NCBI GenBank assembly: GCA_029267795.1
Contig: JAJUHR010000024.1
Location: forward strand, 1 to 12,235
DNA length: 12,235 nt
Direction of reading: 5' to 3'
DNA from: Planctomycetota bacterium
GTDB lineage: Bacteria > Planctomycetota > Phycisphaerae > Phycisphaerales > Phycisphaeraceae
This document shows, piece by piece, positions 7,089 through 12,235 of this stretch; the stretch's first letter is position 1, and each line of letters starts with the position of its first letter. The notes beneath the pieces were generated by a model. That model ran no database searches and was not told the DNA's origin. It was given only the letters and a program-made list of their open reading frames with translations. Made by a program: the position numbers and the translations under genes.

Positions 7089-7550
7089 TTACGGGGCTGC
7101 GACGTAGTCCACGCCCGCGGTCAGGCCCGCGGCGGCTGCCTGGGCGGCGTCCACCACCGGGAGGATCGCGCCGGTGGCATCGTCATACTGCCAGTCCGAC
7201 GAGTTGTCGGCCGCGATGCCCGTACCATTGGTGAAGGGGTTGATCGGTTCCTGCTGCAGGTACGGGCCGAAGTCGCCCGCCGCATCAACCGTGCCATCAG
7301 CAAAGGTCTTGGAGGTCATGTTGCCCCACATCTGAAGCAGCGTGGGATACGCGCCGTTGTGCTGGACCTGATACAGCTCCAGCTGGCTGCGGATCGTCTG
7401 CAGCTGGGAGATCAGGCTGTTGCCCCGTGCCGACTCGCTGGCGCTGGTGAATTGCGGGATGACGATCGCGGCCAGGATGCCCAGGATCACCACCACGATC
7501 AAAATTTCAACCAGCGTAAACCCCGAATTCCTACGACTGCGTGCTGACAT
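7089..7550 (-). CDS. gspG: GspG-type major pseudopilin
   Basis: 153 residues from the ATG at 7550, with AGAGGAG 8 bases upstream; the longer in-frame start lacks a site and would displace the leader. Leader MSARSRRNSG, then the canonical G10|FTLVEILIVV with +5 Glu (E15), a hydrophobic helix to about 34 and an amphipathic spine (LISQLQTIRSQLELYQVQHN, about 46-65). The globular part includes AYPTLLQMW (67-75) and FGPYLQQEPINPFTN (94-108), a planctomycete-style version of the GspG loop region, and ends in an Ala-rich tail. It would be the main pseudopilus subunit, cleaved and N-methylated by a prepilin peptidase encoded elsewhere. It has a long leader upstream and its own terminator, consistent with a highly expressed single-gene transcript. 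Confidence 0.93.
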   Translation of the reverse strand: MSARSRRNSGFTLVEILIVVVILGILAAIVIPQFTSASESARGNSLISQLQTIRSQLELYQVQHNGAYPTLLQMWGNMTSKTFADGTVDAAGDFGPYLQQEPINPFTNGTGIAADNSSDWQYDDATGAILPVVDAAQAAAAGLTAGVDYVAAP

Positions 7551-7629
7551 GCTTTGGCTCCTCTCACAAAAAATAACCAACCAACCCTTTCGTGCTCGGA
7601 TCCACACAGACCCGTTGTACTGGCGCTTC

Positions 7630-7692
7630 GGCCCGTTCACCGCGAACCGGCCATTTCATCCAAACCCGTCACCCCGCGTCGCCTTCGGGGTG
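7630..7692 (-). promoter_or_regulatory. Two hairpins in the putative gspG leader
   Basis: Hairpin one pairs GGCCCGTTC (7630-7638) with GAACCGGCC (7644-7652), leaving one C/C mismatch. Hairpin two pairs CACCCCG (7670-7676) with CGGGGTG (7686-7692) around a 9-base loop. Both lie 80-142 bases upstream of the gspG start on its own strand. They could shape an RNA leader, but no known riboswitch motif is evident. Confidence 0.4.
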
Positions 7693-7980
7693 CGCCCCTG
7701 CCCGGCGTCGCCTAACGTCCGCCAAGAAATACGTTCGTCCGCTAACTGGCATGACTTAAGCTGCGGCTGACAACCTCTGGCAAGATGCTTATTTTTTTTG
7801 CGGCATCCTCCGACGATCGCGTGCCGGTGTTCCTTTCCGTGGTCATCGCATCGGGCACTTCCAAACCAAACGATACGTCCGACCCGCGGGCAAGGCGCCG
7901 CTTCAACCCTTGCAGGTGAAGCCCCCGCACAGGTTTCCCAACCGTTGCAGACCGAACGAAAAACCTGTTGATTTTGGGGC

Positions 7981-8003
7981 GGCGGGGCGAAGCCCCGCCC
8001 TAG
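7981..8003. repeat. Mosaic module 4 (stem, 3-base loop, stem, CCTA), copy 1
   Basis: GGCGGGGC (7981-7988), loop GAA, GCCCCGCC (7992-7999), then CTAG. Perfect 8-pair stem. Confidence 0.75.
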
Positions 8004-8019
8004 CTTGATGGGTTCTCGT

Positions 8020-8060
8020 GCACACAGCAGCCTCACCTTCTGTTCGACCTGCTGTGTGGC
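8020..8060. repeat. Mosaic module 1 (CACACAGCAG type), copy 2
   Basis: CACACAGCAG (8021-8030) and CTGCTGTGTG (8049-8058) are perfect 10-base inverted arms around 18 bases. The first 21 bases are identical to the copy at 6291. Confidence 0.8.
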
Positions 8061-8077
8061 CCCCCCACCTTACGGAT

Positions 8078-8098
8078 GGTGCGCACAGCGCACCCTAC
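8078..8098. repeat. Mosaic module 4, copy 2
   Basis: GGTGCGC, loop ACA, GCGCACC, then CTAC. Same design as the other copies (stem, 3-base loop, stem, CTA) with a different stem sequence. Confidence 0.7.
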
Positions 8099-8100
8099 TT

Positions 8101-8129
8101 GAACCGCGGGTTGCCACCCACGGCTATTG
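8101..8129. repeat. Mosaic module 5, copy 1
   Basis: Begins GAACCGCGGGTTGC and ends CGGCTATTG; matches 11748-11776 at 25 of 29 positions. CCGCGGGT (8104-8111) pairs with ACCCACGG (8116-8123) at 7 of 8 positions. Confidence 0.75.
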
Positions 8130-8131
8130 GT

Positions 8132-8195
8132 GGTGCGCACAGAGCTATGGACTGGGGCACGCTGTGCTTAGCCCCAGGCACCTACCGCACCCTAC
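8132..8195. repeat. Nested palindrome containing mosaic module 6, copy 1
   Basis: Outer arms GGTGCG (8132-8137) and CGCACC (8186-8191) are followed by CTAC, as in module 4. Inner arms CTGGGGC (8152-8158) and GCCCCAG (8171-8177) form a second stem. Bases 8161-8182 match 10262-10283 at 18 of 22 positions. Confidence 0.65.
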
Positions 8196-8200
8196 TATGG

Positions 8201-8224
8201 GCCCGCCGTGTGTTCACGGCGGGC
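8201..8224. repeat. Mosaic module 2 (GCCCGCCGTG hairpin), copy 1
   Basis: GCCCGCCGTG, loop TGTT, CACGGCGGGC: a perfect 10-pair hairpin about 90 bases past the lepA stop. Confidence 0.85.
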
Positions 8225-8272
8225 TAAGTCATTGATGGTGAGTCAAGGCGGCGGGCGGGGCGAACCCGATGA

Positions 8273-8313
8273 GGGGGTATGCGCCAGCGGGGGCTTGGCG
8301 GGGGCGGGGGGGG
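8273..8313 (+). other. G-tract cluster (possible G-quadruplex) beside the lepA stop codon
   Basis: Four plus-strand G runs: 8273-8277, 8289-8293, 8300-8304 and 8306-8313, separated by 11, 6 and 1 bases. The lepA transcript would be C-rich here, so any quadruplex would form in DNA on the non-template side for plus-strand reading. Confidence 0.5.
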
Positions 8314-8316
8314 CGG

Positions 8317-10110
8317 TCACCCTTCGTCTGGCTCGAGCACCGCCATGAACGCCTCTTGCGGGATGTCCACGGTGCCGATGCGTTTCATCCGCTTCTTGCC
8401 TTCTTTCTGTTTTTCGAGCAGTTTTCTCTTGCGGCTGATGTCGCCGCCGTAGCACTTGGCGGTGACGTTCTTGCCGACGCTCCTGATCGTCTCGCGGGCG
8501 ATGACCTTGCCGCCGATCGCCGCCTGCAGCGGGATCTCGAACAGGTGGCGGTCGATCTCTTTTTTGAGCCGCAGCAGCAGGGCGCGTCCGCGTTGTTCGG
8601 CTTTGTCGCGGTGCACGATCGTGGACAGGGCGTCGACCTTTTGCCCGTTGACGAGGATGTCCATTTTGACCAGGCGGTCGGCCCGGAACTCGAGGAACGT
8701 ATAGTCCATCGTGCCGTATCCGCGGGTGATGGACTTGAGCTTGTCGTAGAAGTCGTAAATGATCTCCGCCAGCGGCAGCTCGTAGACCAGGATCTGCCGG
8801 GTGTCCGAGAGGTACTGCTGCTTCTTGTACAGCCCGCGGCGGGACTGGCACAGGTTCATCAGGTCGCCGATGGAACTCTCGGGGGTGAGGATCTCGACGC
8901 GGACGATCGGTTCGCGGATTTCTGCGACCTTGGAGGGGTCGGGCAGCTCGGCGGGGTTGTTGATCTGGAGGACCTGGCCGCTGGTCAGCAGCACCTCGTA
9001 GGTGACGGTGGGGGCGGTCTGGACGACCTGGACGTTGCCTTCTCGTTCGAGCCGCTCCTGGATGATCTCCATGTGGAGCATCCCCAGGAACCCGCAGCGG
9101 AAGCCGAACCCCAAGGCCTCGCTGGACTGGGGGGTGAAGGTGAAGCTGGCGTCGTTGAGGTGCAGCCGGTGGATCGCGTCGCGCAGGTCCTCGAACTGCG
9201 TGTCGCCGGAGGGGTAGAAGTCGCAGAACACCATCTGCTGCGGCTCGCGGTAGCCGGGCAGGGGCTTGTCGGCCGGGTCCAGCGCCAAGGTGATGGTGTC
9301 GCCGATGTTCACGTCCTCGAGGGTCTTGATGGCGGCGACCATGTAGCCGACCTCGCCGGCGGCCATCGGGCTGTTCATCGGGGTCATCTTTGGGGTGAAC
9401 TTGCCCATCTCGCTGATGGTGTACGACCGCCCGGTGCCCATCATCAGGAGCTTGTCGCCGACCCGCAGCTTGCCGTTGAAGAGGCGGAAGTAGACGATGA
9501 CGCCGCGGTAGTCGTCGTATTCGCTGTCGAAGATCAGGGCCTGGGTCTTGGCGTTGGGGTCCCCCGAGGGGCCGGGGAGCCGCTCGCAGATTGCCGCCAG
9601 CAACTCGTCGATCCCCTGGCCGGTTTTCGCGGAGCAGTAGATGCACTGTTCGGCGGGCAGGCCGAGCACCTGCTCGATCTCCATCGCGACCTCCTCCGGC
9701 CGGGCCGAGGGCAGGTCGACCTTGTTCACGACCGGGATGATCTCCAGGCCGGCGTCGACGGCCATGTAGGCGTTGGCCACGGTCTGGGCTTGGACGCCCT
9801 GGGTGGCGTCGACGACCAGGATGGCCCCCTCGCAGGCGGTGAGGGCCCGGCTGACCTCGTAGTGGAAGTCCACGTGGCCGGGGGTGTCGATGAAGTTGAG
9901 CATGAAGTCCTCGCCGCGGTGCTTGTGATGGACGGTCACCGCCGAGGCCTTGATCGTGATGCCGCGCTCCCGCTCGATGTCCATCCCGTCCAAAAGCTGG
10001 TCGCGCATCTCGCGTTCGGTGATGGCCCCGGTGCGCTGCAACAGCCGGTCGGCGAGCGTGCTCTTGCCGTGGTCGATGTGCGCGATGATGGAAAAGTTGC
10101 GGATGTTCAT
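8317..10110 (-). CDS. lepA: Elongation factor 4 (LepA), translational GTPase
   Basis: 597 residues, full length for the family. Ribosome-bound GTPase that acts on stalled or mis-translocated ribosomes; cytoplasmic or membrane-associated. GTPase motifs are intact: G1 AHIDHGKS (10-17, with the LepA-typical ID), G2 ERGIT (48-52), G3 DTPGH (75-79), G4 NKVD (129-132), G5 SAK (160-162). Then come domain II, two EF-G-like domains, and the diagnostic LepA C-terminal domain with KNVTAKCYGGDISRKRKLLE and the basic KQKEGKKRMKRIG stretch near the end. The ATG at 10110 is the only in-frame start before an upstream stop at 10168. No Shine-Dalgarno sequence precedes it: the nearest G-rich segment is about 22 bases away. 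It stands alone between two repeat-filled intergenic regions. Confidence 0.98.
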   Translation of the reverse strand: MNIRNFSIIAHIDHGKSTLADRLLQRTGAITEREMRDQLLDGMDIERERGITIKASAVTVHHKHRGEDFMLNFIDTPGHVDFHYEVSRALTACEGAILVVDATQGVQAQTVANAYMAVDAGLEIIPVVNKVDLPSARPEEVAMEIEQVLGLPAEQCIYCSAKTGQGIDELLAAICERLPGPSGDPNAKTQALIFDSEYDDYRGVIVYFRLFNGKLRVGDKLLMMGTGRSYTISEMGKFTPKMTPMNSPMAAGEVGYMVAAIKTLEDVNIGDTITLALDPADKPLPGYREPQQMVFCDFYPSGDTQFEDLRDAIHRLHLNDASFTFTPQSSEALGFGFRCGFLGMLHMEIIQERLEREGNVQVVQTAPTVTYEVLLTSGQVLQINNPAELPDPSKVAEIREPIVRVEILTPESSIGDLMNLCQSRRGLYKKQQYLSDTRQILVYELPLAEIIYDFYDKLKSITRGYGTMDYTFLEFRADRLVKMDILVNGQKVDALSTIVHRDKAEQRGRALLLRLKKEIDRHLFEIPLQAAIGGKVIARETIRSVGKNVTAKCYGGDISRKRKLLEKQKEGKKRMKRIGTVDIPQEAFMAVLEPDEG

Positions 10111-10169
10111 GGTCGGTGCGTCACGCCGCGATCCCCCGAGCGTCGGCGGGACGCGGATCGGCGGCGTTC

Positions 10170-10175
10170 ATTCTA
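10170..10175 (-). promoter_or_regulatory. Possible -10 element of the lepA promoter
   Basis: Minus-strand TAGAAT matches TATAAT at five of six bases, about 60 bases before the lepA start. No good -35 is seen at the right spacing (best is GATACA). Tentative. Confidence 0.3.
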
Positions 10176-10261
10176 GGCGTTTTTTGTTTGGGTGTATCGC
10201 GGTGAAGCGCGGGGCGCCTGGGGTGGAGCGAGGCGGCGCCACAGCCCCTGCCGGGTGTATT

Positions 10262-10283
10262 GCTGCGCTGGGCCCCAGCCACC
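10262..10283. repeat. Mosaic module 6, copy 2
   Basis: Matches 8161-8182 at 18 of 22 positions. GCTGGG (10267-10272) and CCCAGC (10274-10279) are inverted arms. Confidence 0.6.
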
Positions 10284-10295
10284 TTGTCCGCGCAA

Positions 10296-10323
10296 CACCG
10301 CTTGCAAGCAAGCGGTGGCACCC
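10296..10323. repeat. Mosaic module 3 (CACCGCTTGC palindrome), copy 1
   Basis: CACCGCTTGC, AA, GCAAGCGGTG, then GCACCC. Perfect 10-base arms; identical to 11803-11830 over the full module. Confidence 0.85.
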
Positions 10324-10327
10324 ATGA

Positions 10328-10351
10328 GCCCGCAGTATGTTCACGGCGGGC
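10328..10351. repeat. Mosaic module 2, copy 2 (degraded left arm)
   Basis: GCCCGCAGTA, loop TGTT, CACGGCGGGC: 8 of 10 pairs kept compared with the perfect copies at 8201 and 11864. GA/TC flanks extend the stem. Confidence 0.8.
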
Positions 10352-10361
10352 TCAATCGTTG

Positions 10362-10383
10362 GCGGGCCAAAGGCCCGTCCTAC
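10362..10383. repeat. Mosaic module 4, copy 3
   Basis: GCGGGCC, loop AAA, GGCCCGT (one G-T pair), then CCTAC. Confidence 0.75.
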
Positions 10384-10389
10384 AAGAGA

Positions 10390-10412
10390 GGCAGGTCGAT
10401 GACCTGCCCTAC
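10390..10412. repeat. Mosaic module 4, copy 4; possible sulfotransferase terminator
   Basis: GGCAGGTC, loop GAT, GACCTGCC, then CTAC. On the minus strand the stem is followed by TCTCTTGT and lies about 20 bases past the sulfotransferase stop, so it may also serve as a weak terminator. Confidence 0.75.
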
Positions 10413-10426
10413 AGGTCTCTGGCGGG

Positions 10427-11515
10427 TCAGCTGCGGTCGAGCGAGGGCGGGTAGCCGAACTTGCGGTTGAGTCGGCCGGCCGCGATCGCGAACACGCGCA
10501 GCTGCCAATCGGAGAGCTCGTGCTTCCACCGCTCGTCGACGAAGTGTCTTAGGTCCGTGCTGTTGTAGTGATCCAAATCCATCTTAAAGTGGTCGCTGAT
10601 ATGGATCCTGGATTCTCCGACCTTCAGCTCCATCGGGCTTCCCTGCGGCGGGTGGCTGTGGAGGGTCGCGCCGGAGGAGGGCTCGTTCGGTGGCACCGCG
10701 ACGGGCAGCTGGCCGCCGAAATGCTGCTTCTTTTTGAAGTAGTGGATTGCGTCGATGCCCTGGACCTTGGCGATCGAGTTCATCGTGCCGATGTTCCCGC
10801 CGAGGAAATGCGGTTTCTTCTTCCAGTACTCGAGCATCTGCGGCTCGAACTCCATCCCGAGAAACTCGCAGAGGTGGCGGGTTTGAGGCTCCAGGTCCTT
10901 CAGCAGCGCTTCGTACTGAACCACCAGGGTGTCACGCTGGGGGCGGCTGTGGATCAGTCGCTGCTTCTTCTTCATTGTCCGCCACCAGGAGCGCGACGCG
11001 TGCCAAATGGAGGTGTTCGGGTACTTTCGACGGGTGCTGGCGACCACCGCCCGACCGTCGCGGATGAGGAAGATGTACTTCGAGTGGACCCGCGGGTGGT
11101 CCTGGTCGTGCAGCAGGTAGCGCGCGTTGTTAACCACCAGGAAGCGTTTGCCGGTGATCCGGTGGATCTGGAGGTACGGGTTTTCGCCCGAGCCGGGGTT
11201 GAACTGCGACCAGATCGGGCAGCTGACGCCGTGAAGGGTGCACAAGGCCTTGCCGTGCTTCCCGATGTTGTCGATCTCTCCGACGCTGAATGCCTGGGAG
11301 TTCGCCCCCAGGAGCAGGTTGGCCCAGGTGCTGCCGGAATACGAGGCAGCCACGATGTTAACCACAACCACGGGCGAGGCTTCGGTAGTCAAGCGGTTCT
11401 CCACCTGCGTACGAGATGCCGGTCGCTGATTGATCGTAGGATCATAGTCGGCTCGGGTGGCTCCGCAAAACCCCTGCAACCGCTGCAGTAGAATATAGGT
11501 CCAATAACCGGCCAC
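10427..11515 (-). CDS. PAPS-dependent sulfotransferase family protein
   Basis: 362 residues from a GTG at 11515. Predicted to transfer sulfate from PAPS to a carbohydrate or other acceptor. The 5'-phosphosulfate loop is YSGSTWANLLL (59-69), and the 3'-phosphate motif is FLIRDGRAVVAST (149-161, with R152 and S160). The C-terminal YEALLKDLEPQTRHLCEFLG (201-220) is the usual sulfotransferase helix pair. The acceptor is unknown. A glycosyltransferase gene starts divergently next door, so a surface-polysaccharide substrate is plausible but inferred. The start is uncertain: no ribosome site precedes GTG 11515, and about 48 residues come before the first core strand (VVVVNIVAAS); an internal GTG at 11404 is possible. 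The N-terminal 45 residues should be treated with care. Confidence 0.85.
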   Translation of the reverse strand: MAGYWTYILLQRLQGFCGATRADYDPTINQRPASRTQVENRLTTEASPVVVVNIVAASYSGSTWANLLLGANSQAFSVGEIDNIGKHGKALCTLHGVSCPIWSQFNPGSGENPYLQIHRITGKRFLVVNNARYLLHDQDHPRVHSKYIFLIRDGRAVVASTRRKYPNTSIWHASRSWWRTMKKKQRLIHSRPQRDTLVVQYEALLKDLEPQTRHLCEFLGMEFEPQMLEYWKKKPHFLGGNIGTMNSIAKVQGIDAIHYFKKKQHFGGQLPVAVPPNEPSSGATLHSHPPQGSPMELKVGESRIHISDHFKMDLDHYNSTDLRHFVDERWKHELSDWQLRVFAIAAGRLNRKFGYPPSLDRS

Positions 11516-11645
11516 TCCATTGCGTCGGTCAGGAAAAAACAGGATTGTTGCATGGAAATGGGCGGGTGGCGCCGCTGGTAATGATCCGATCGGGTGAGTA
11601 AGTGGGGTTGGCGACGGCTTAACTCGCCAAGGGCCGGTTTCATAA

Positions 11646-11741
11646 TCCCCCTCCCGAGTCGGGAGAGGGTCGGGGTGAGGGATGGATTAAAGTTTTTCGG
11701 GGTTTCACCCCTCACCCGGCCTCTCCCCAAGGGGAGAGGGA
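11646..11741. repeat. Mosaic module 7: head-to-head CTCTCCC/GGGAGAG repeat pair
   Basis: Two GC-rich hairpins face each other: CTCCC/GGGAG (11651-11665, extended by CCC/GGG) and CTCTCCCC, AA, GGGGAGAG (11721-11738). Between them GGGTGAGGG (11673-11681) pairs with CCCTCACCC (11709-11717). The translated text (LTPTLSR) is a familiar spurious ORF signature of dispersed bacterial repeats. Confidence 0.8.
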
Positions 11742-11747
11742 GTAAGA

Positions 11748-11776
11748 GAACCGCGGGTTGCTGGCCGCGGCTATTG
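11748..11776. repeat. Mosaic module 5, copy 2
   Basis: Same ends as 8101-8129 but a different core. CCGCGG (11751-11756) pairs with CCGCGG (11765-11770), so a hairpin is kept although the core bases changed. Confidence 0.75.
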
Positions 11777-11802
11777 ATTTTGGAAAAGAAGCCTTGGAGA
11801 AG

Positions 11803-11830
11803 CACCGCTTGCAAGCAAGCGGTGGCACCC
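11803..11830. repeat. Mosaic module 3, copy 2
   Basis: CACCGCTTGC, AA, GCAAGCGGTG, GCACCC; identical to 10296-10323. Confidence 0.85.
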
Positions 11831-11839
11831 GAACGATTA

Positions 11840-11861
11840 GCGGGCCGACGGCCCGCCCTAC
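11840..11861. repeat. Mosaic module 4, copy 5
   Basis: GCGGGCC, loop GAC, GGCCCGC, then CCTAC. Confidence 0.78.
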
Positions 11862-11863
11862 GG

Positions 11864-11887
11864 GCCCGCCGTGTATTCACGGCGGGC
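11864..11887. repeat. Mosaic module 2, copy 3
   Basis: GCCCGCCGTG, loop TATT, CACGGCGGGC; differs from the 8201 copy by one loop base. It ends 34 bases before the glycosyltransferase start, so it would lie at the edge of or inside that leader. Confidence 0.85.
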
Positions 11888-11921
11888 TAAACCCTCGTTT
11901 GTCCCCTGATCGGAGCTGGAT

Positions 11922-12235
11922 GTGCGGGTTTGTCTTTTTACGCCGACGTTTCTGCCGCGGCTGGGCGGGGCGGAGCGTGACGCCGACGTGATCGTCCGCG
12001 GGTTGCAAGCGCGTGGCCACGAGGTGTTCGTCCTCGCGCAGGACGACCACCTGCCCGAGCCGAAGCTGCCCTACCCCGTGCGGCGGTACCGGCGTCCGCC
12101 GAGTCAACACCTCTGGCCGGAGGTGCTGACGATCCCCCTTTGGCGTGCCCACCGGGCTTGGCGGTTCGACGTGGTGCTGGCGTTCTACGGCTATCCCAAC
12201 GGGTATGCTGCCTCGCTGCTGCGGCGTAAGCTCGG
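11922..12235 (+). CDS. Glycosyltransferase family 4-like protein, N-terminal part (cut by window end)
   Basis: Starts at GTG 11922 with GGAG 6 bases upstream and stays open to the window end (104 codons visible). The N-terminus reads RVCLFTPTFLPRLGGAERD (residues 2-20), then VRGLQARGHEVFVLAQ: the first strand, Gly-Gly loop and RGHEV strand of the GT-B acceptor domain in GT4 enzymes. Later FDVVLAFYGYPNGYAASLL fits the next Rossmann strand. GT4 enzymes move sugars from nucleotide-sugar donors to glycans or lipids; donor motifs lie beyond the window. An ATG at 11920 overlaps the GTG but is out of frame. It is divergent from the sulfotransferase gene, and both may serve polysaccharide synthesis (inference). 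Confidence 0.88.
   Translation, partial: MRVCLFTPTFLPRLGGAERDADVIVRGLQARGHEVFVLAQDDHLPEPKLPYPVRRYRRPPSQHLWPEVLTIPLWRAHRAWRFDVVLAFYGYPNGYAASLLRRKL

Larger units (their letters stand above)
7551..8316. other. Long intergenic stretch between lepA and gspG
   Basis: 766 bases without a convincing gene. From 7551 to about 7700 it is probable gspG leader with two hairpins. From 7700 to 7975 nothing is recognised beyond a T-run at 7791-7799. From 7981 to 8224 it is packed with palindromic mosaic modules, and 8273-8313 is a run of G tracts next to the lepA stop. Frames such as 7656-8036 start inside a repeat and look non-coding. Confidence 0.6.
10111..10426. other. Intergenic stretch between the sulfotransferase gene and lepA
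   Basis: 316 bases with no gene. The lepA-proximal part carries the candidate promoter; 10262-10412 is filled by palindromic mosaic modules. Confidence 0.6.
11516..11921. other. Divergent intergenic region packed with repeats
   Basis: 406 bases between the sulfotransferase (minus) and glycosyltransferase (plus) genes. It must hold both promoters, but palindromic modules fill 11646-11887. The minus-strand frame 11389-11880 runs through these repeats and is not a gene. No confident promoter picked. Confidence 0.6.

Noticed and set aside
7551..7800. Sigma-54 promoter for gspG
   Set aside because: No minus-strand GG-N10-GC element with a good flanking match was found.
7784..7807. GATGC/GCATC inverted repeat around a T-run
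   Set aside because: Only 5 pairs and the T-run lies in the loop, so it is not a terminator.
7656..8036. 126-codon minus-strand frame
   Set aside because: Starts inside repeat module 1, as does an unrelated frame at 6307; no family pattern.
8269..10176. 635-codon plus-strand open frame
   Set aside because: Exactly antisense to lepA, whose motifs are complete; an Asp/Val/Gly/Leu-rich shadow typical of GC-rich DNA.
11389..11880. 163-codon minus-strand frame
   Set aside because: Runs through the palindromic repeats (LTPTLSR-type text) and ends inside the sulfotransferase gene; a repeat artefact.
10296..11887. CRISPR array or integron attC sites
   Set aside because: Repeats are not evenly spaced around unique spacers, and no GTTRRRY/RYYYAAC core sites are present.

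Overview
The window is GC-rich chromosomal DNA from a diderm bacterium. The planctomycete-style GspG pseudopilins (GPYL..xPxNP motif), the secretin with an adjacent TPR lipoprotein, and the small single-span membrane proteins beside the pseudopilin genes suggest Planctomycetota, possibly the Phycisphaerae. That placement is inferred from family resemblance, not proven.

Layout. Every gene except the last is on the minus strand. In transcription order from right to left: a PAPS-type sulfotransferase (10427-11515); lepA, elongation factor 4 (8317-10110); a canonical GspG-type pseudopilin (7089-7550) closed by a good rho-independent terminator; a second, divergent GspG-like pseudopilin (6352-6888); a small single-span membrane protein (5670-5939); a GspH-type minor pseudopilin (5123-5647); another small membrane protein (4763-4984); a secretin with a long disordered C-terminal tail (1517-4261); and a TPR lipoprotein (211-1419). 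At the right edge a plus-strand GT4-type glycosyltransferase starts with GTG at 11922 and runs off the window.

How they work together. The block from 211 to 7550 is part of a type II secretion or type IV pilus-like machine. The pseudopilins would build the periplasmic pseudopilus, the secretin the outer-membrane pore, and the TPR lipoprotein could act as its pilotin or assembly factor. The two small membrane proteins are of unknown function but sit inside the cluster. No assembly ATPase (GspE), platform protein (GspF), GspC/L/M or prepilin peptidase is visible, so these must lie elsewhere. Two of the three pseudopilins carry Ala instead of Gly just before the prepilin cleavage site.

The most unusual signal is not protein coding. 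Four intergenic stretches (about 6291-6330, 7981-8224, 10262-10412, 11646-11887) hold a mosaic of short palindromic modules that recur in different order and combination. Several keep their hairpin although the bases differ. They look like REP/BIME-type interspersed palindromes and occur only between genes. Antisense open frames, some very long, are shadows caused by the high GC content.
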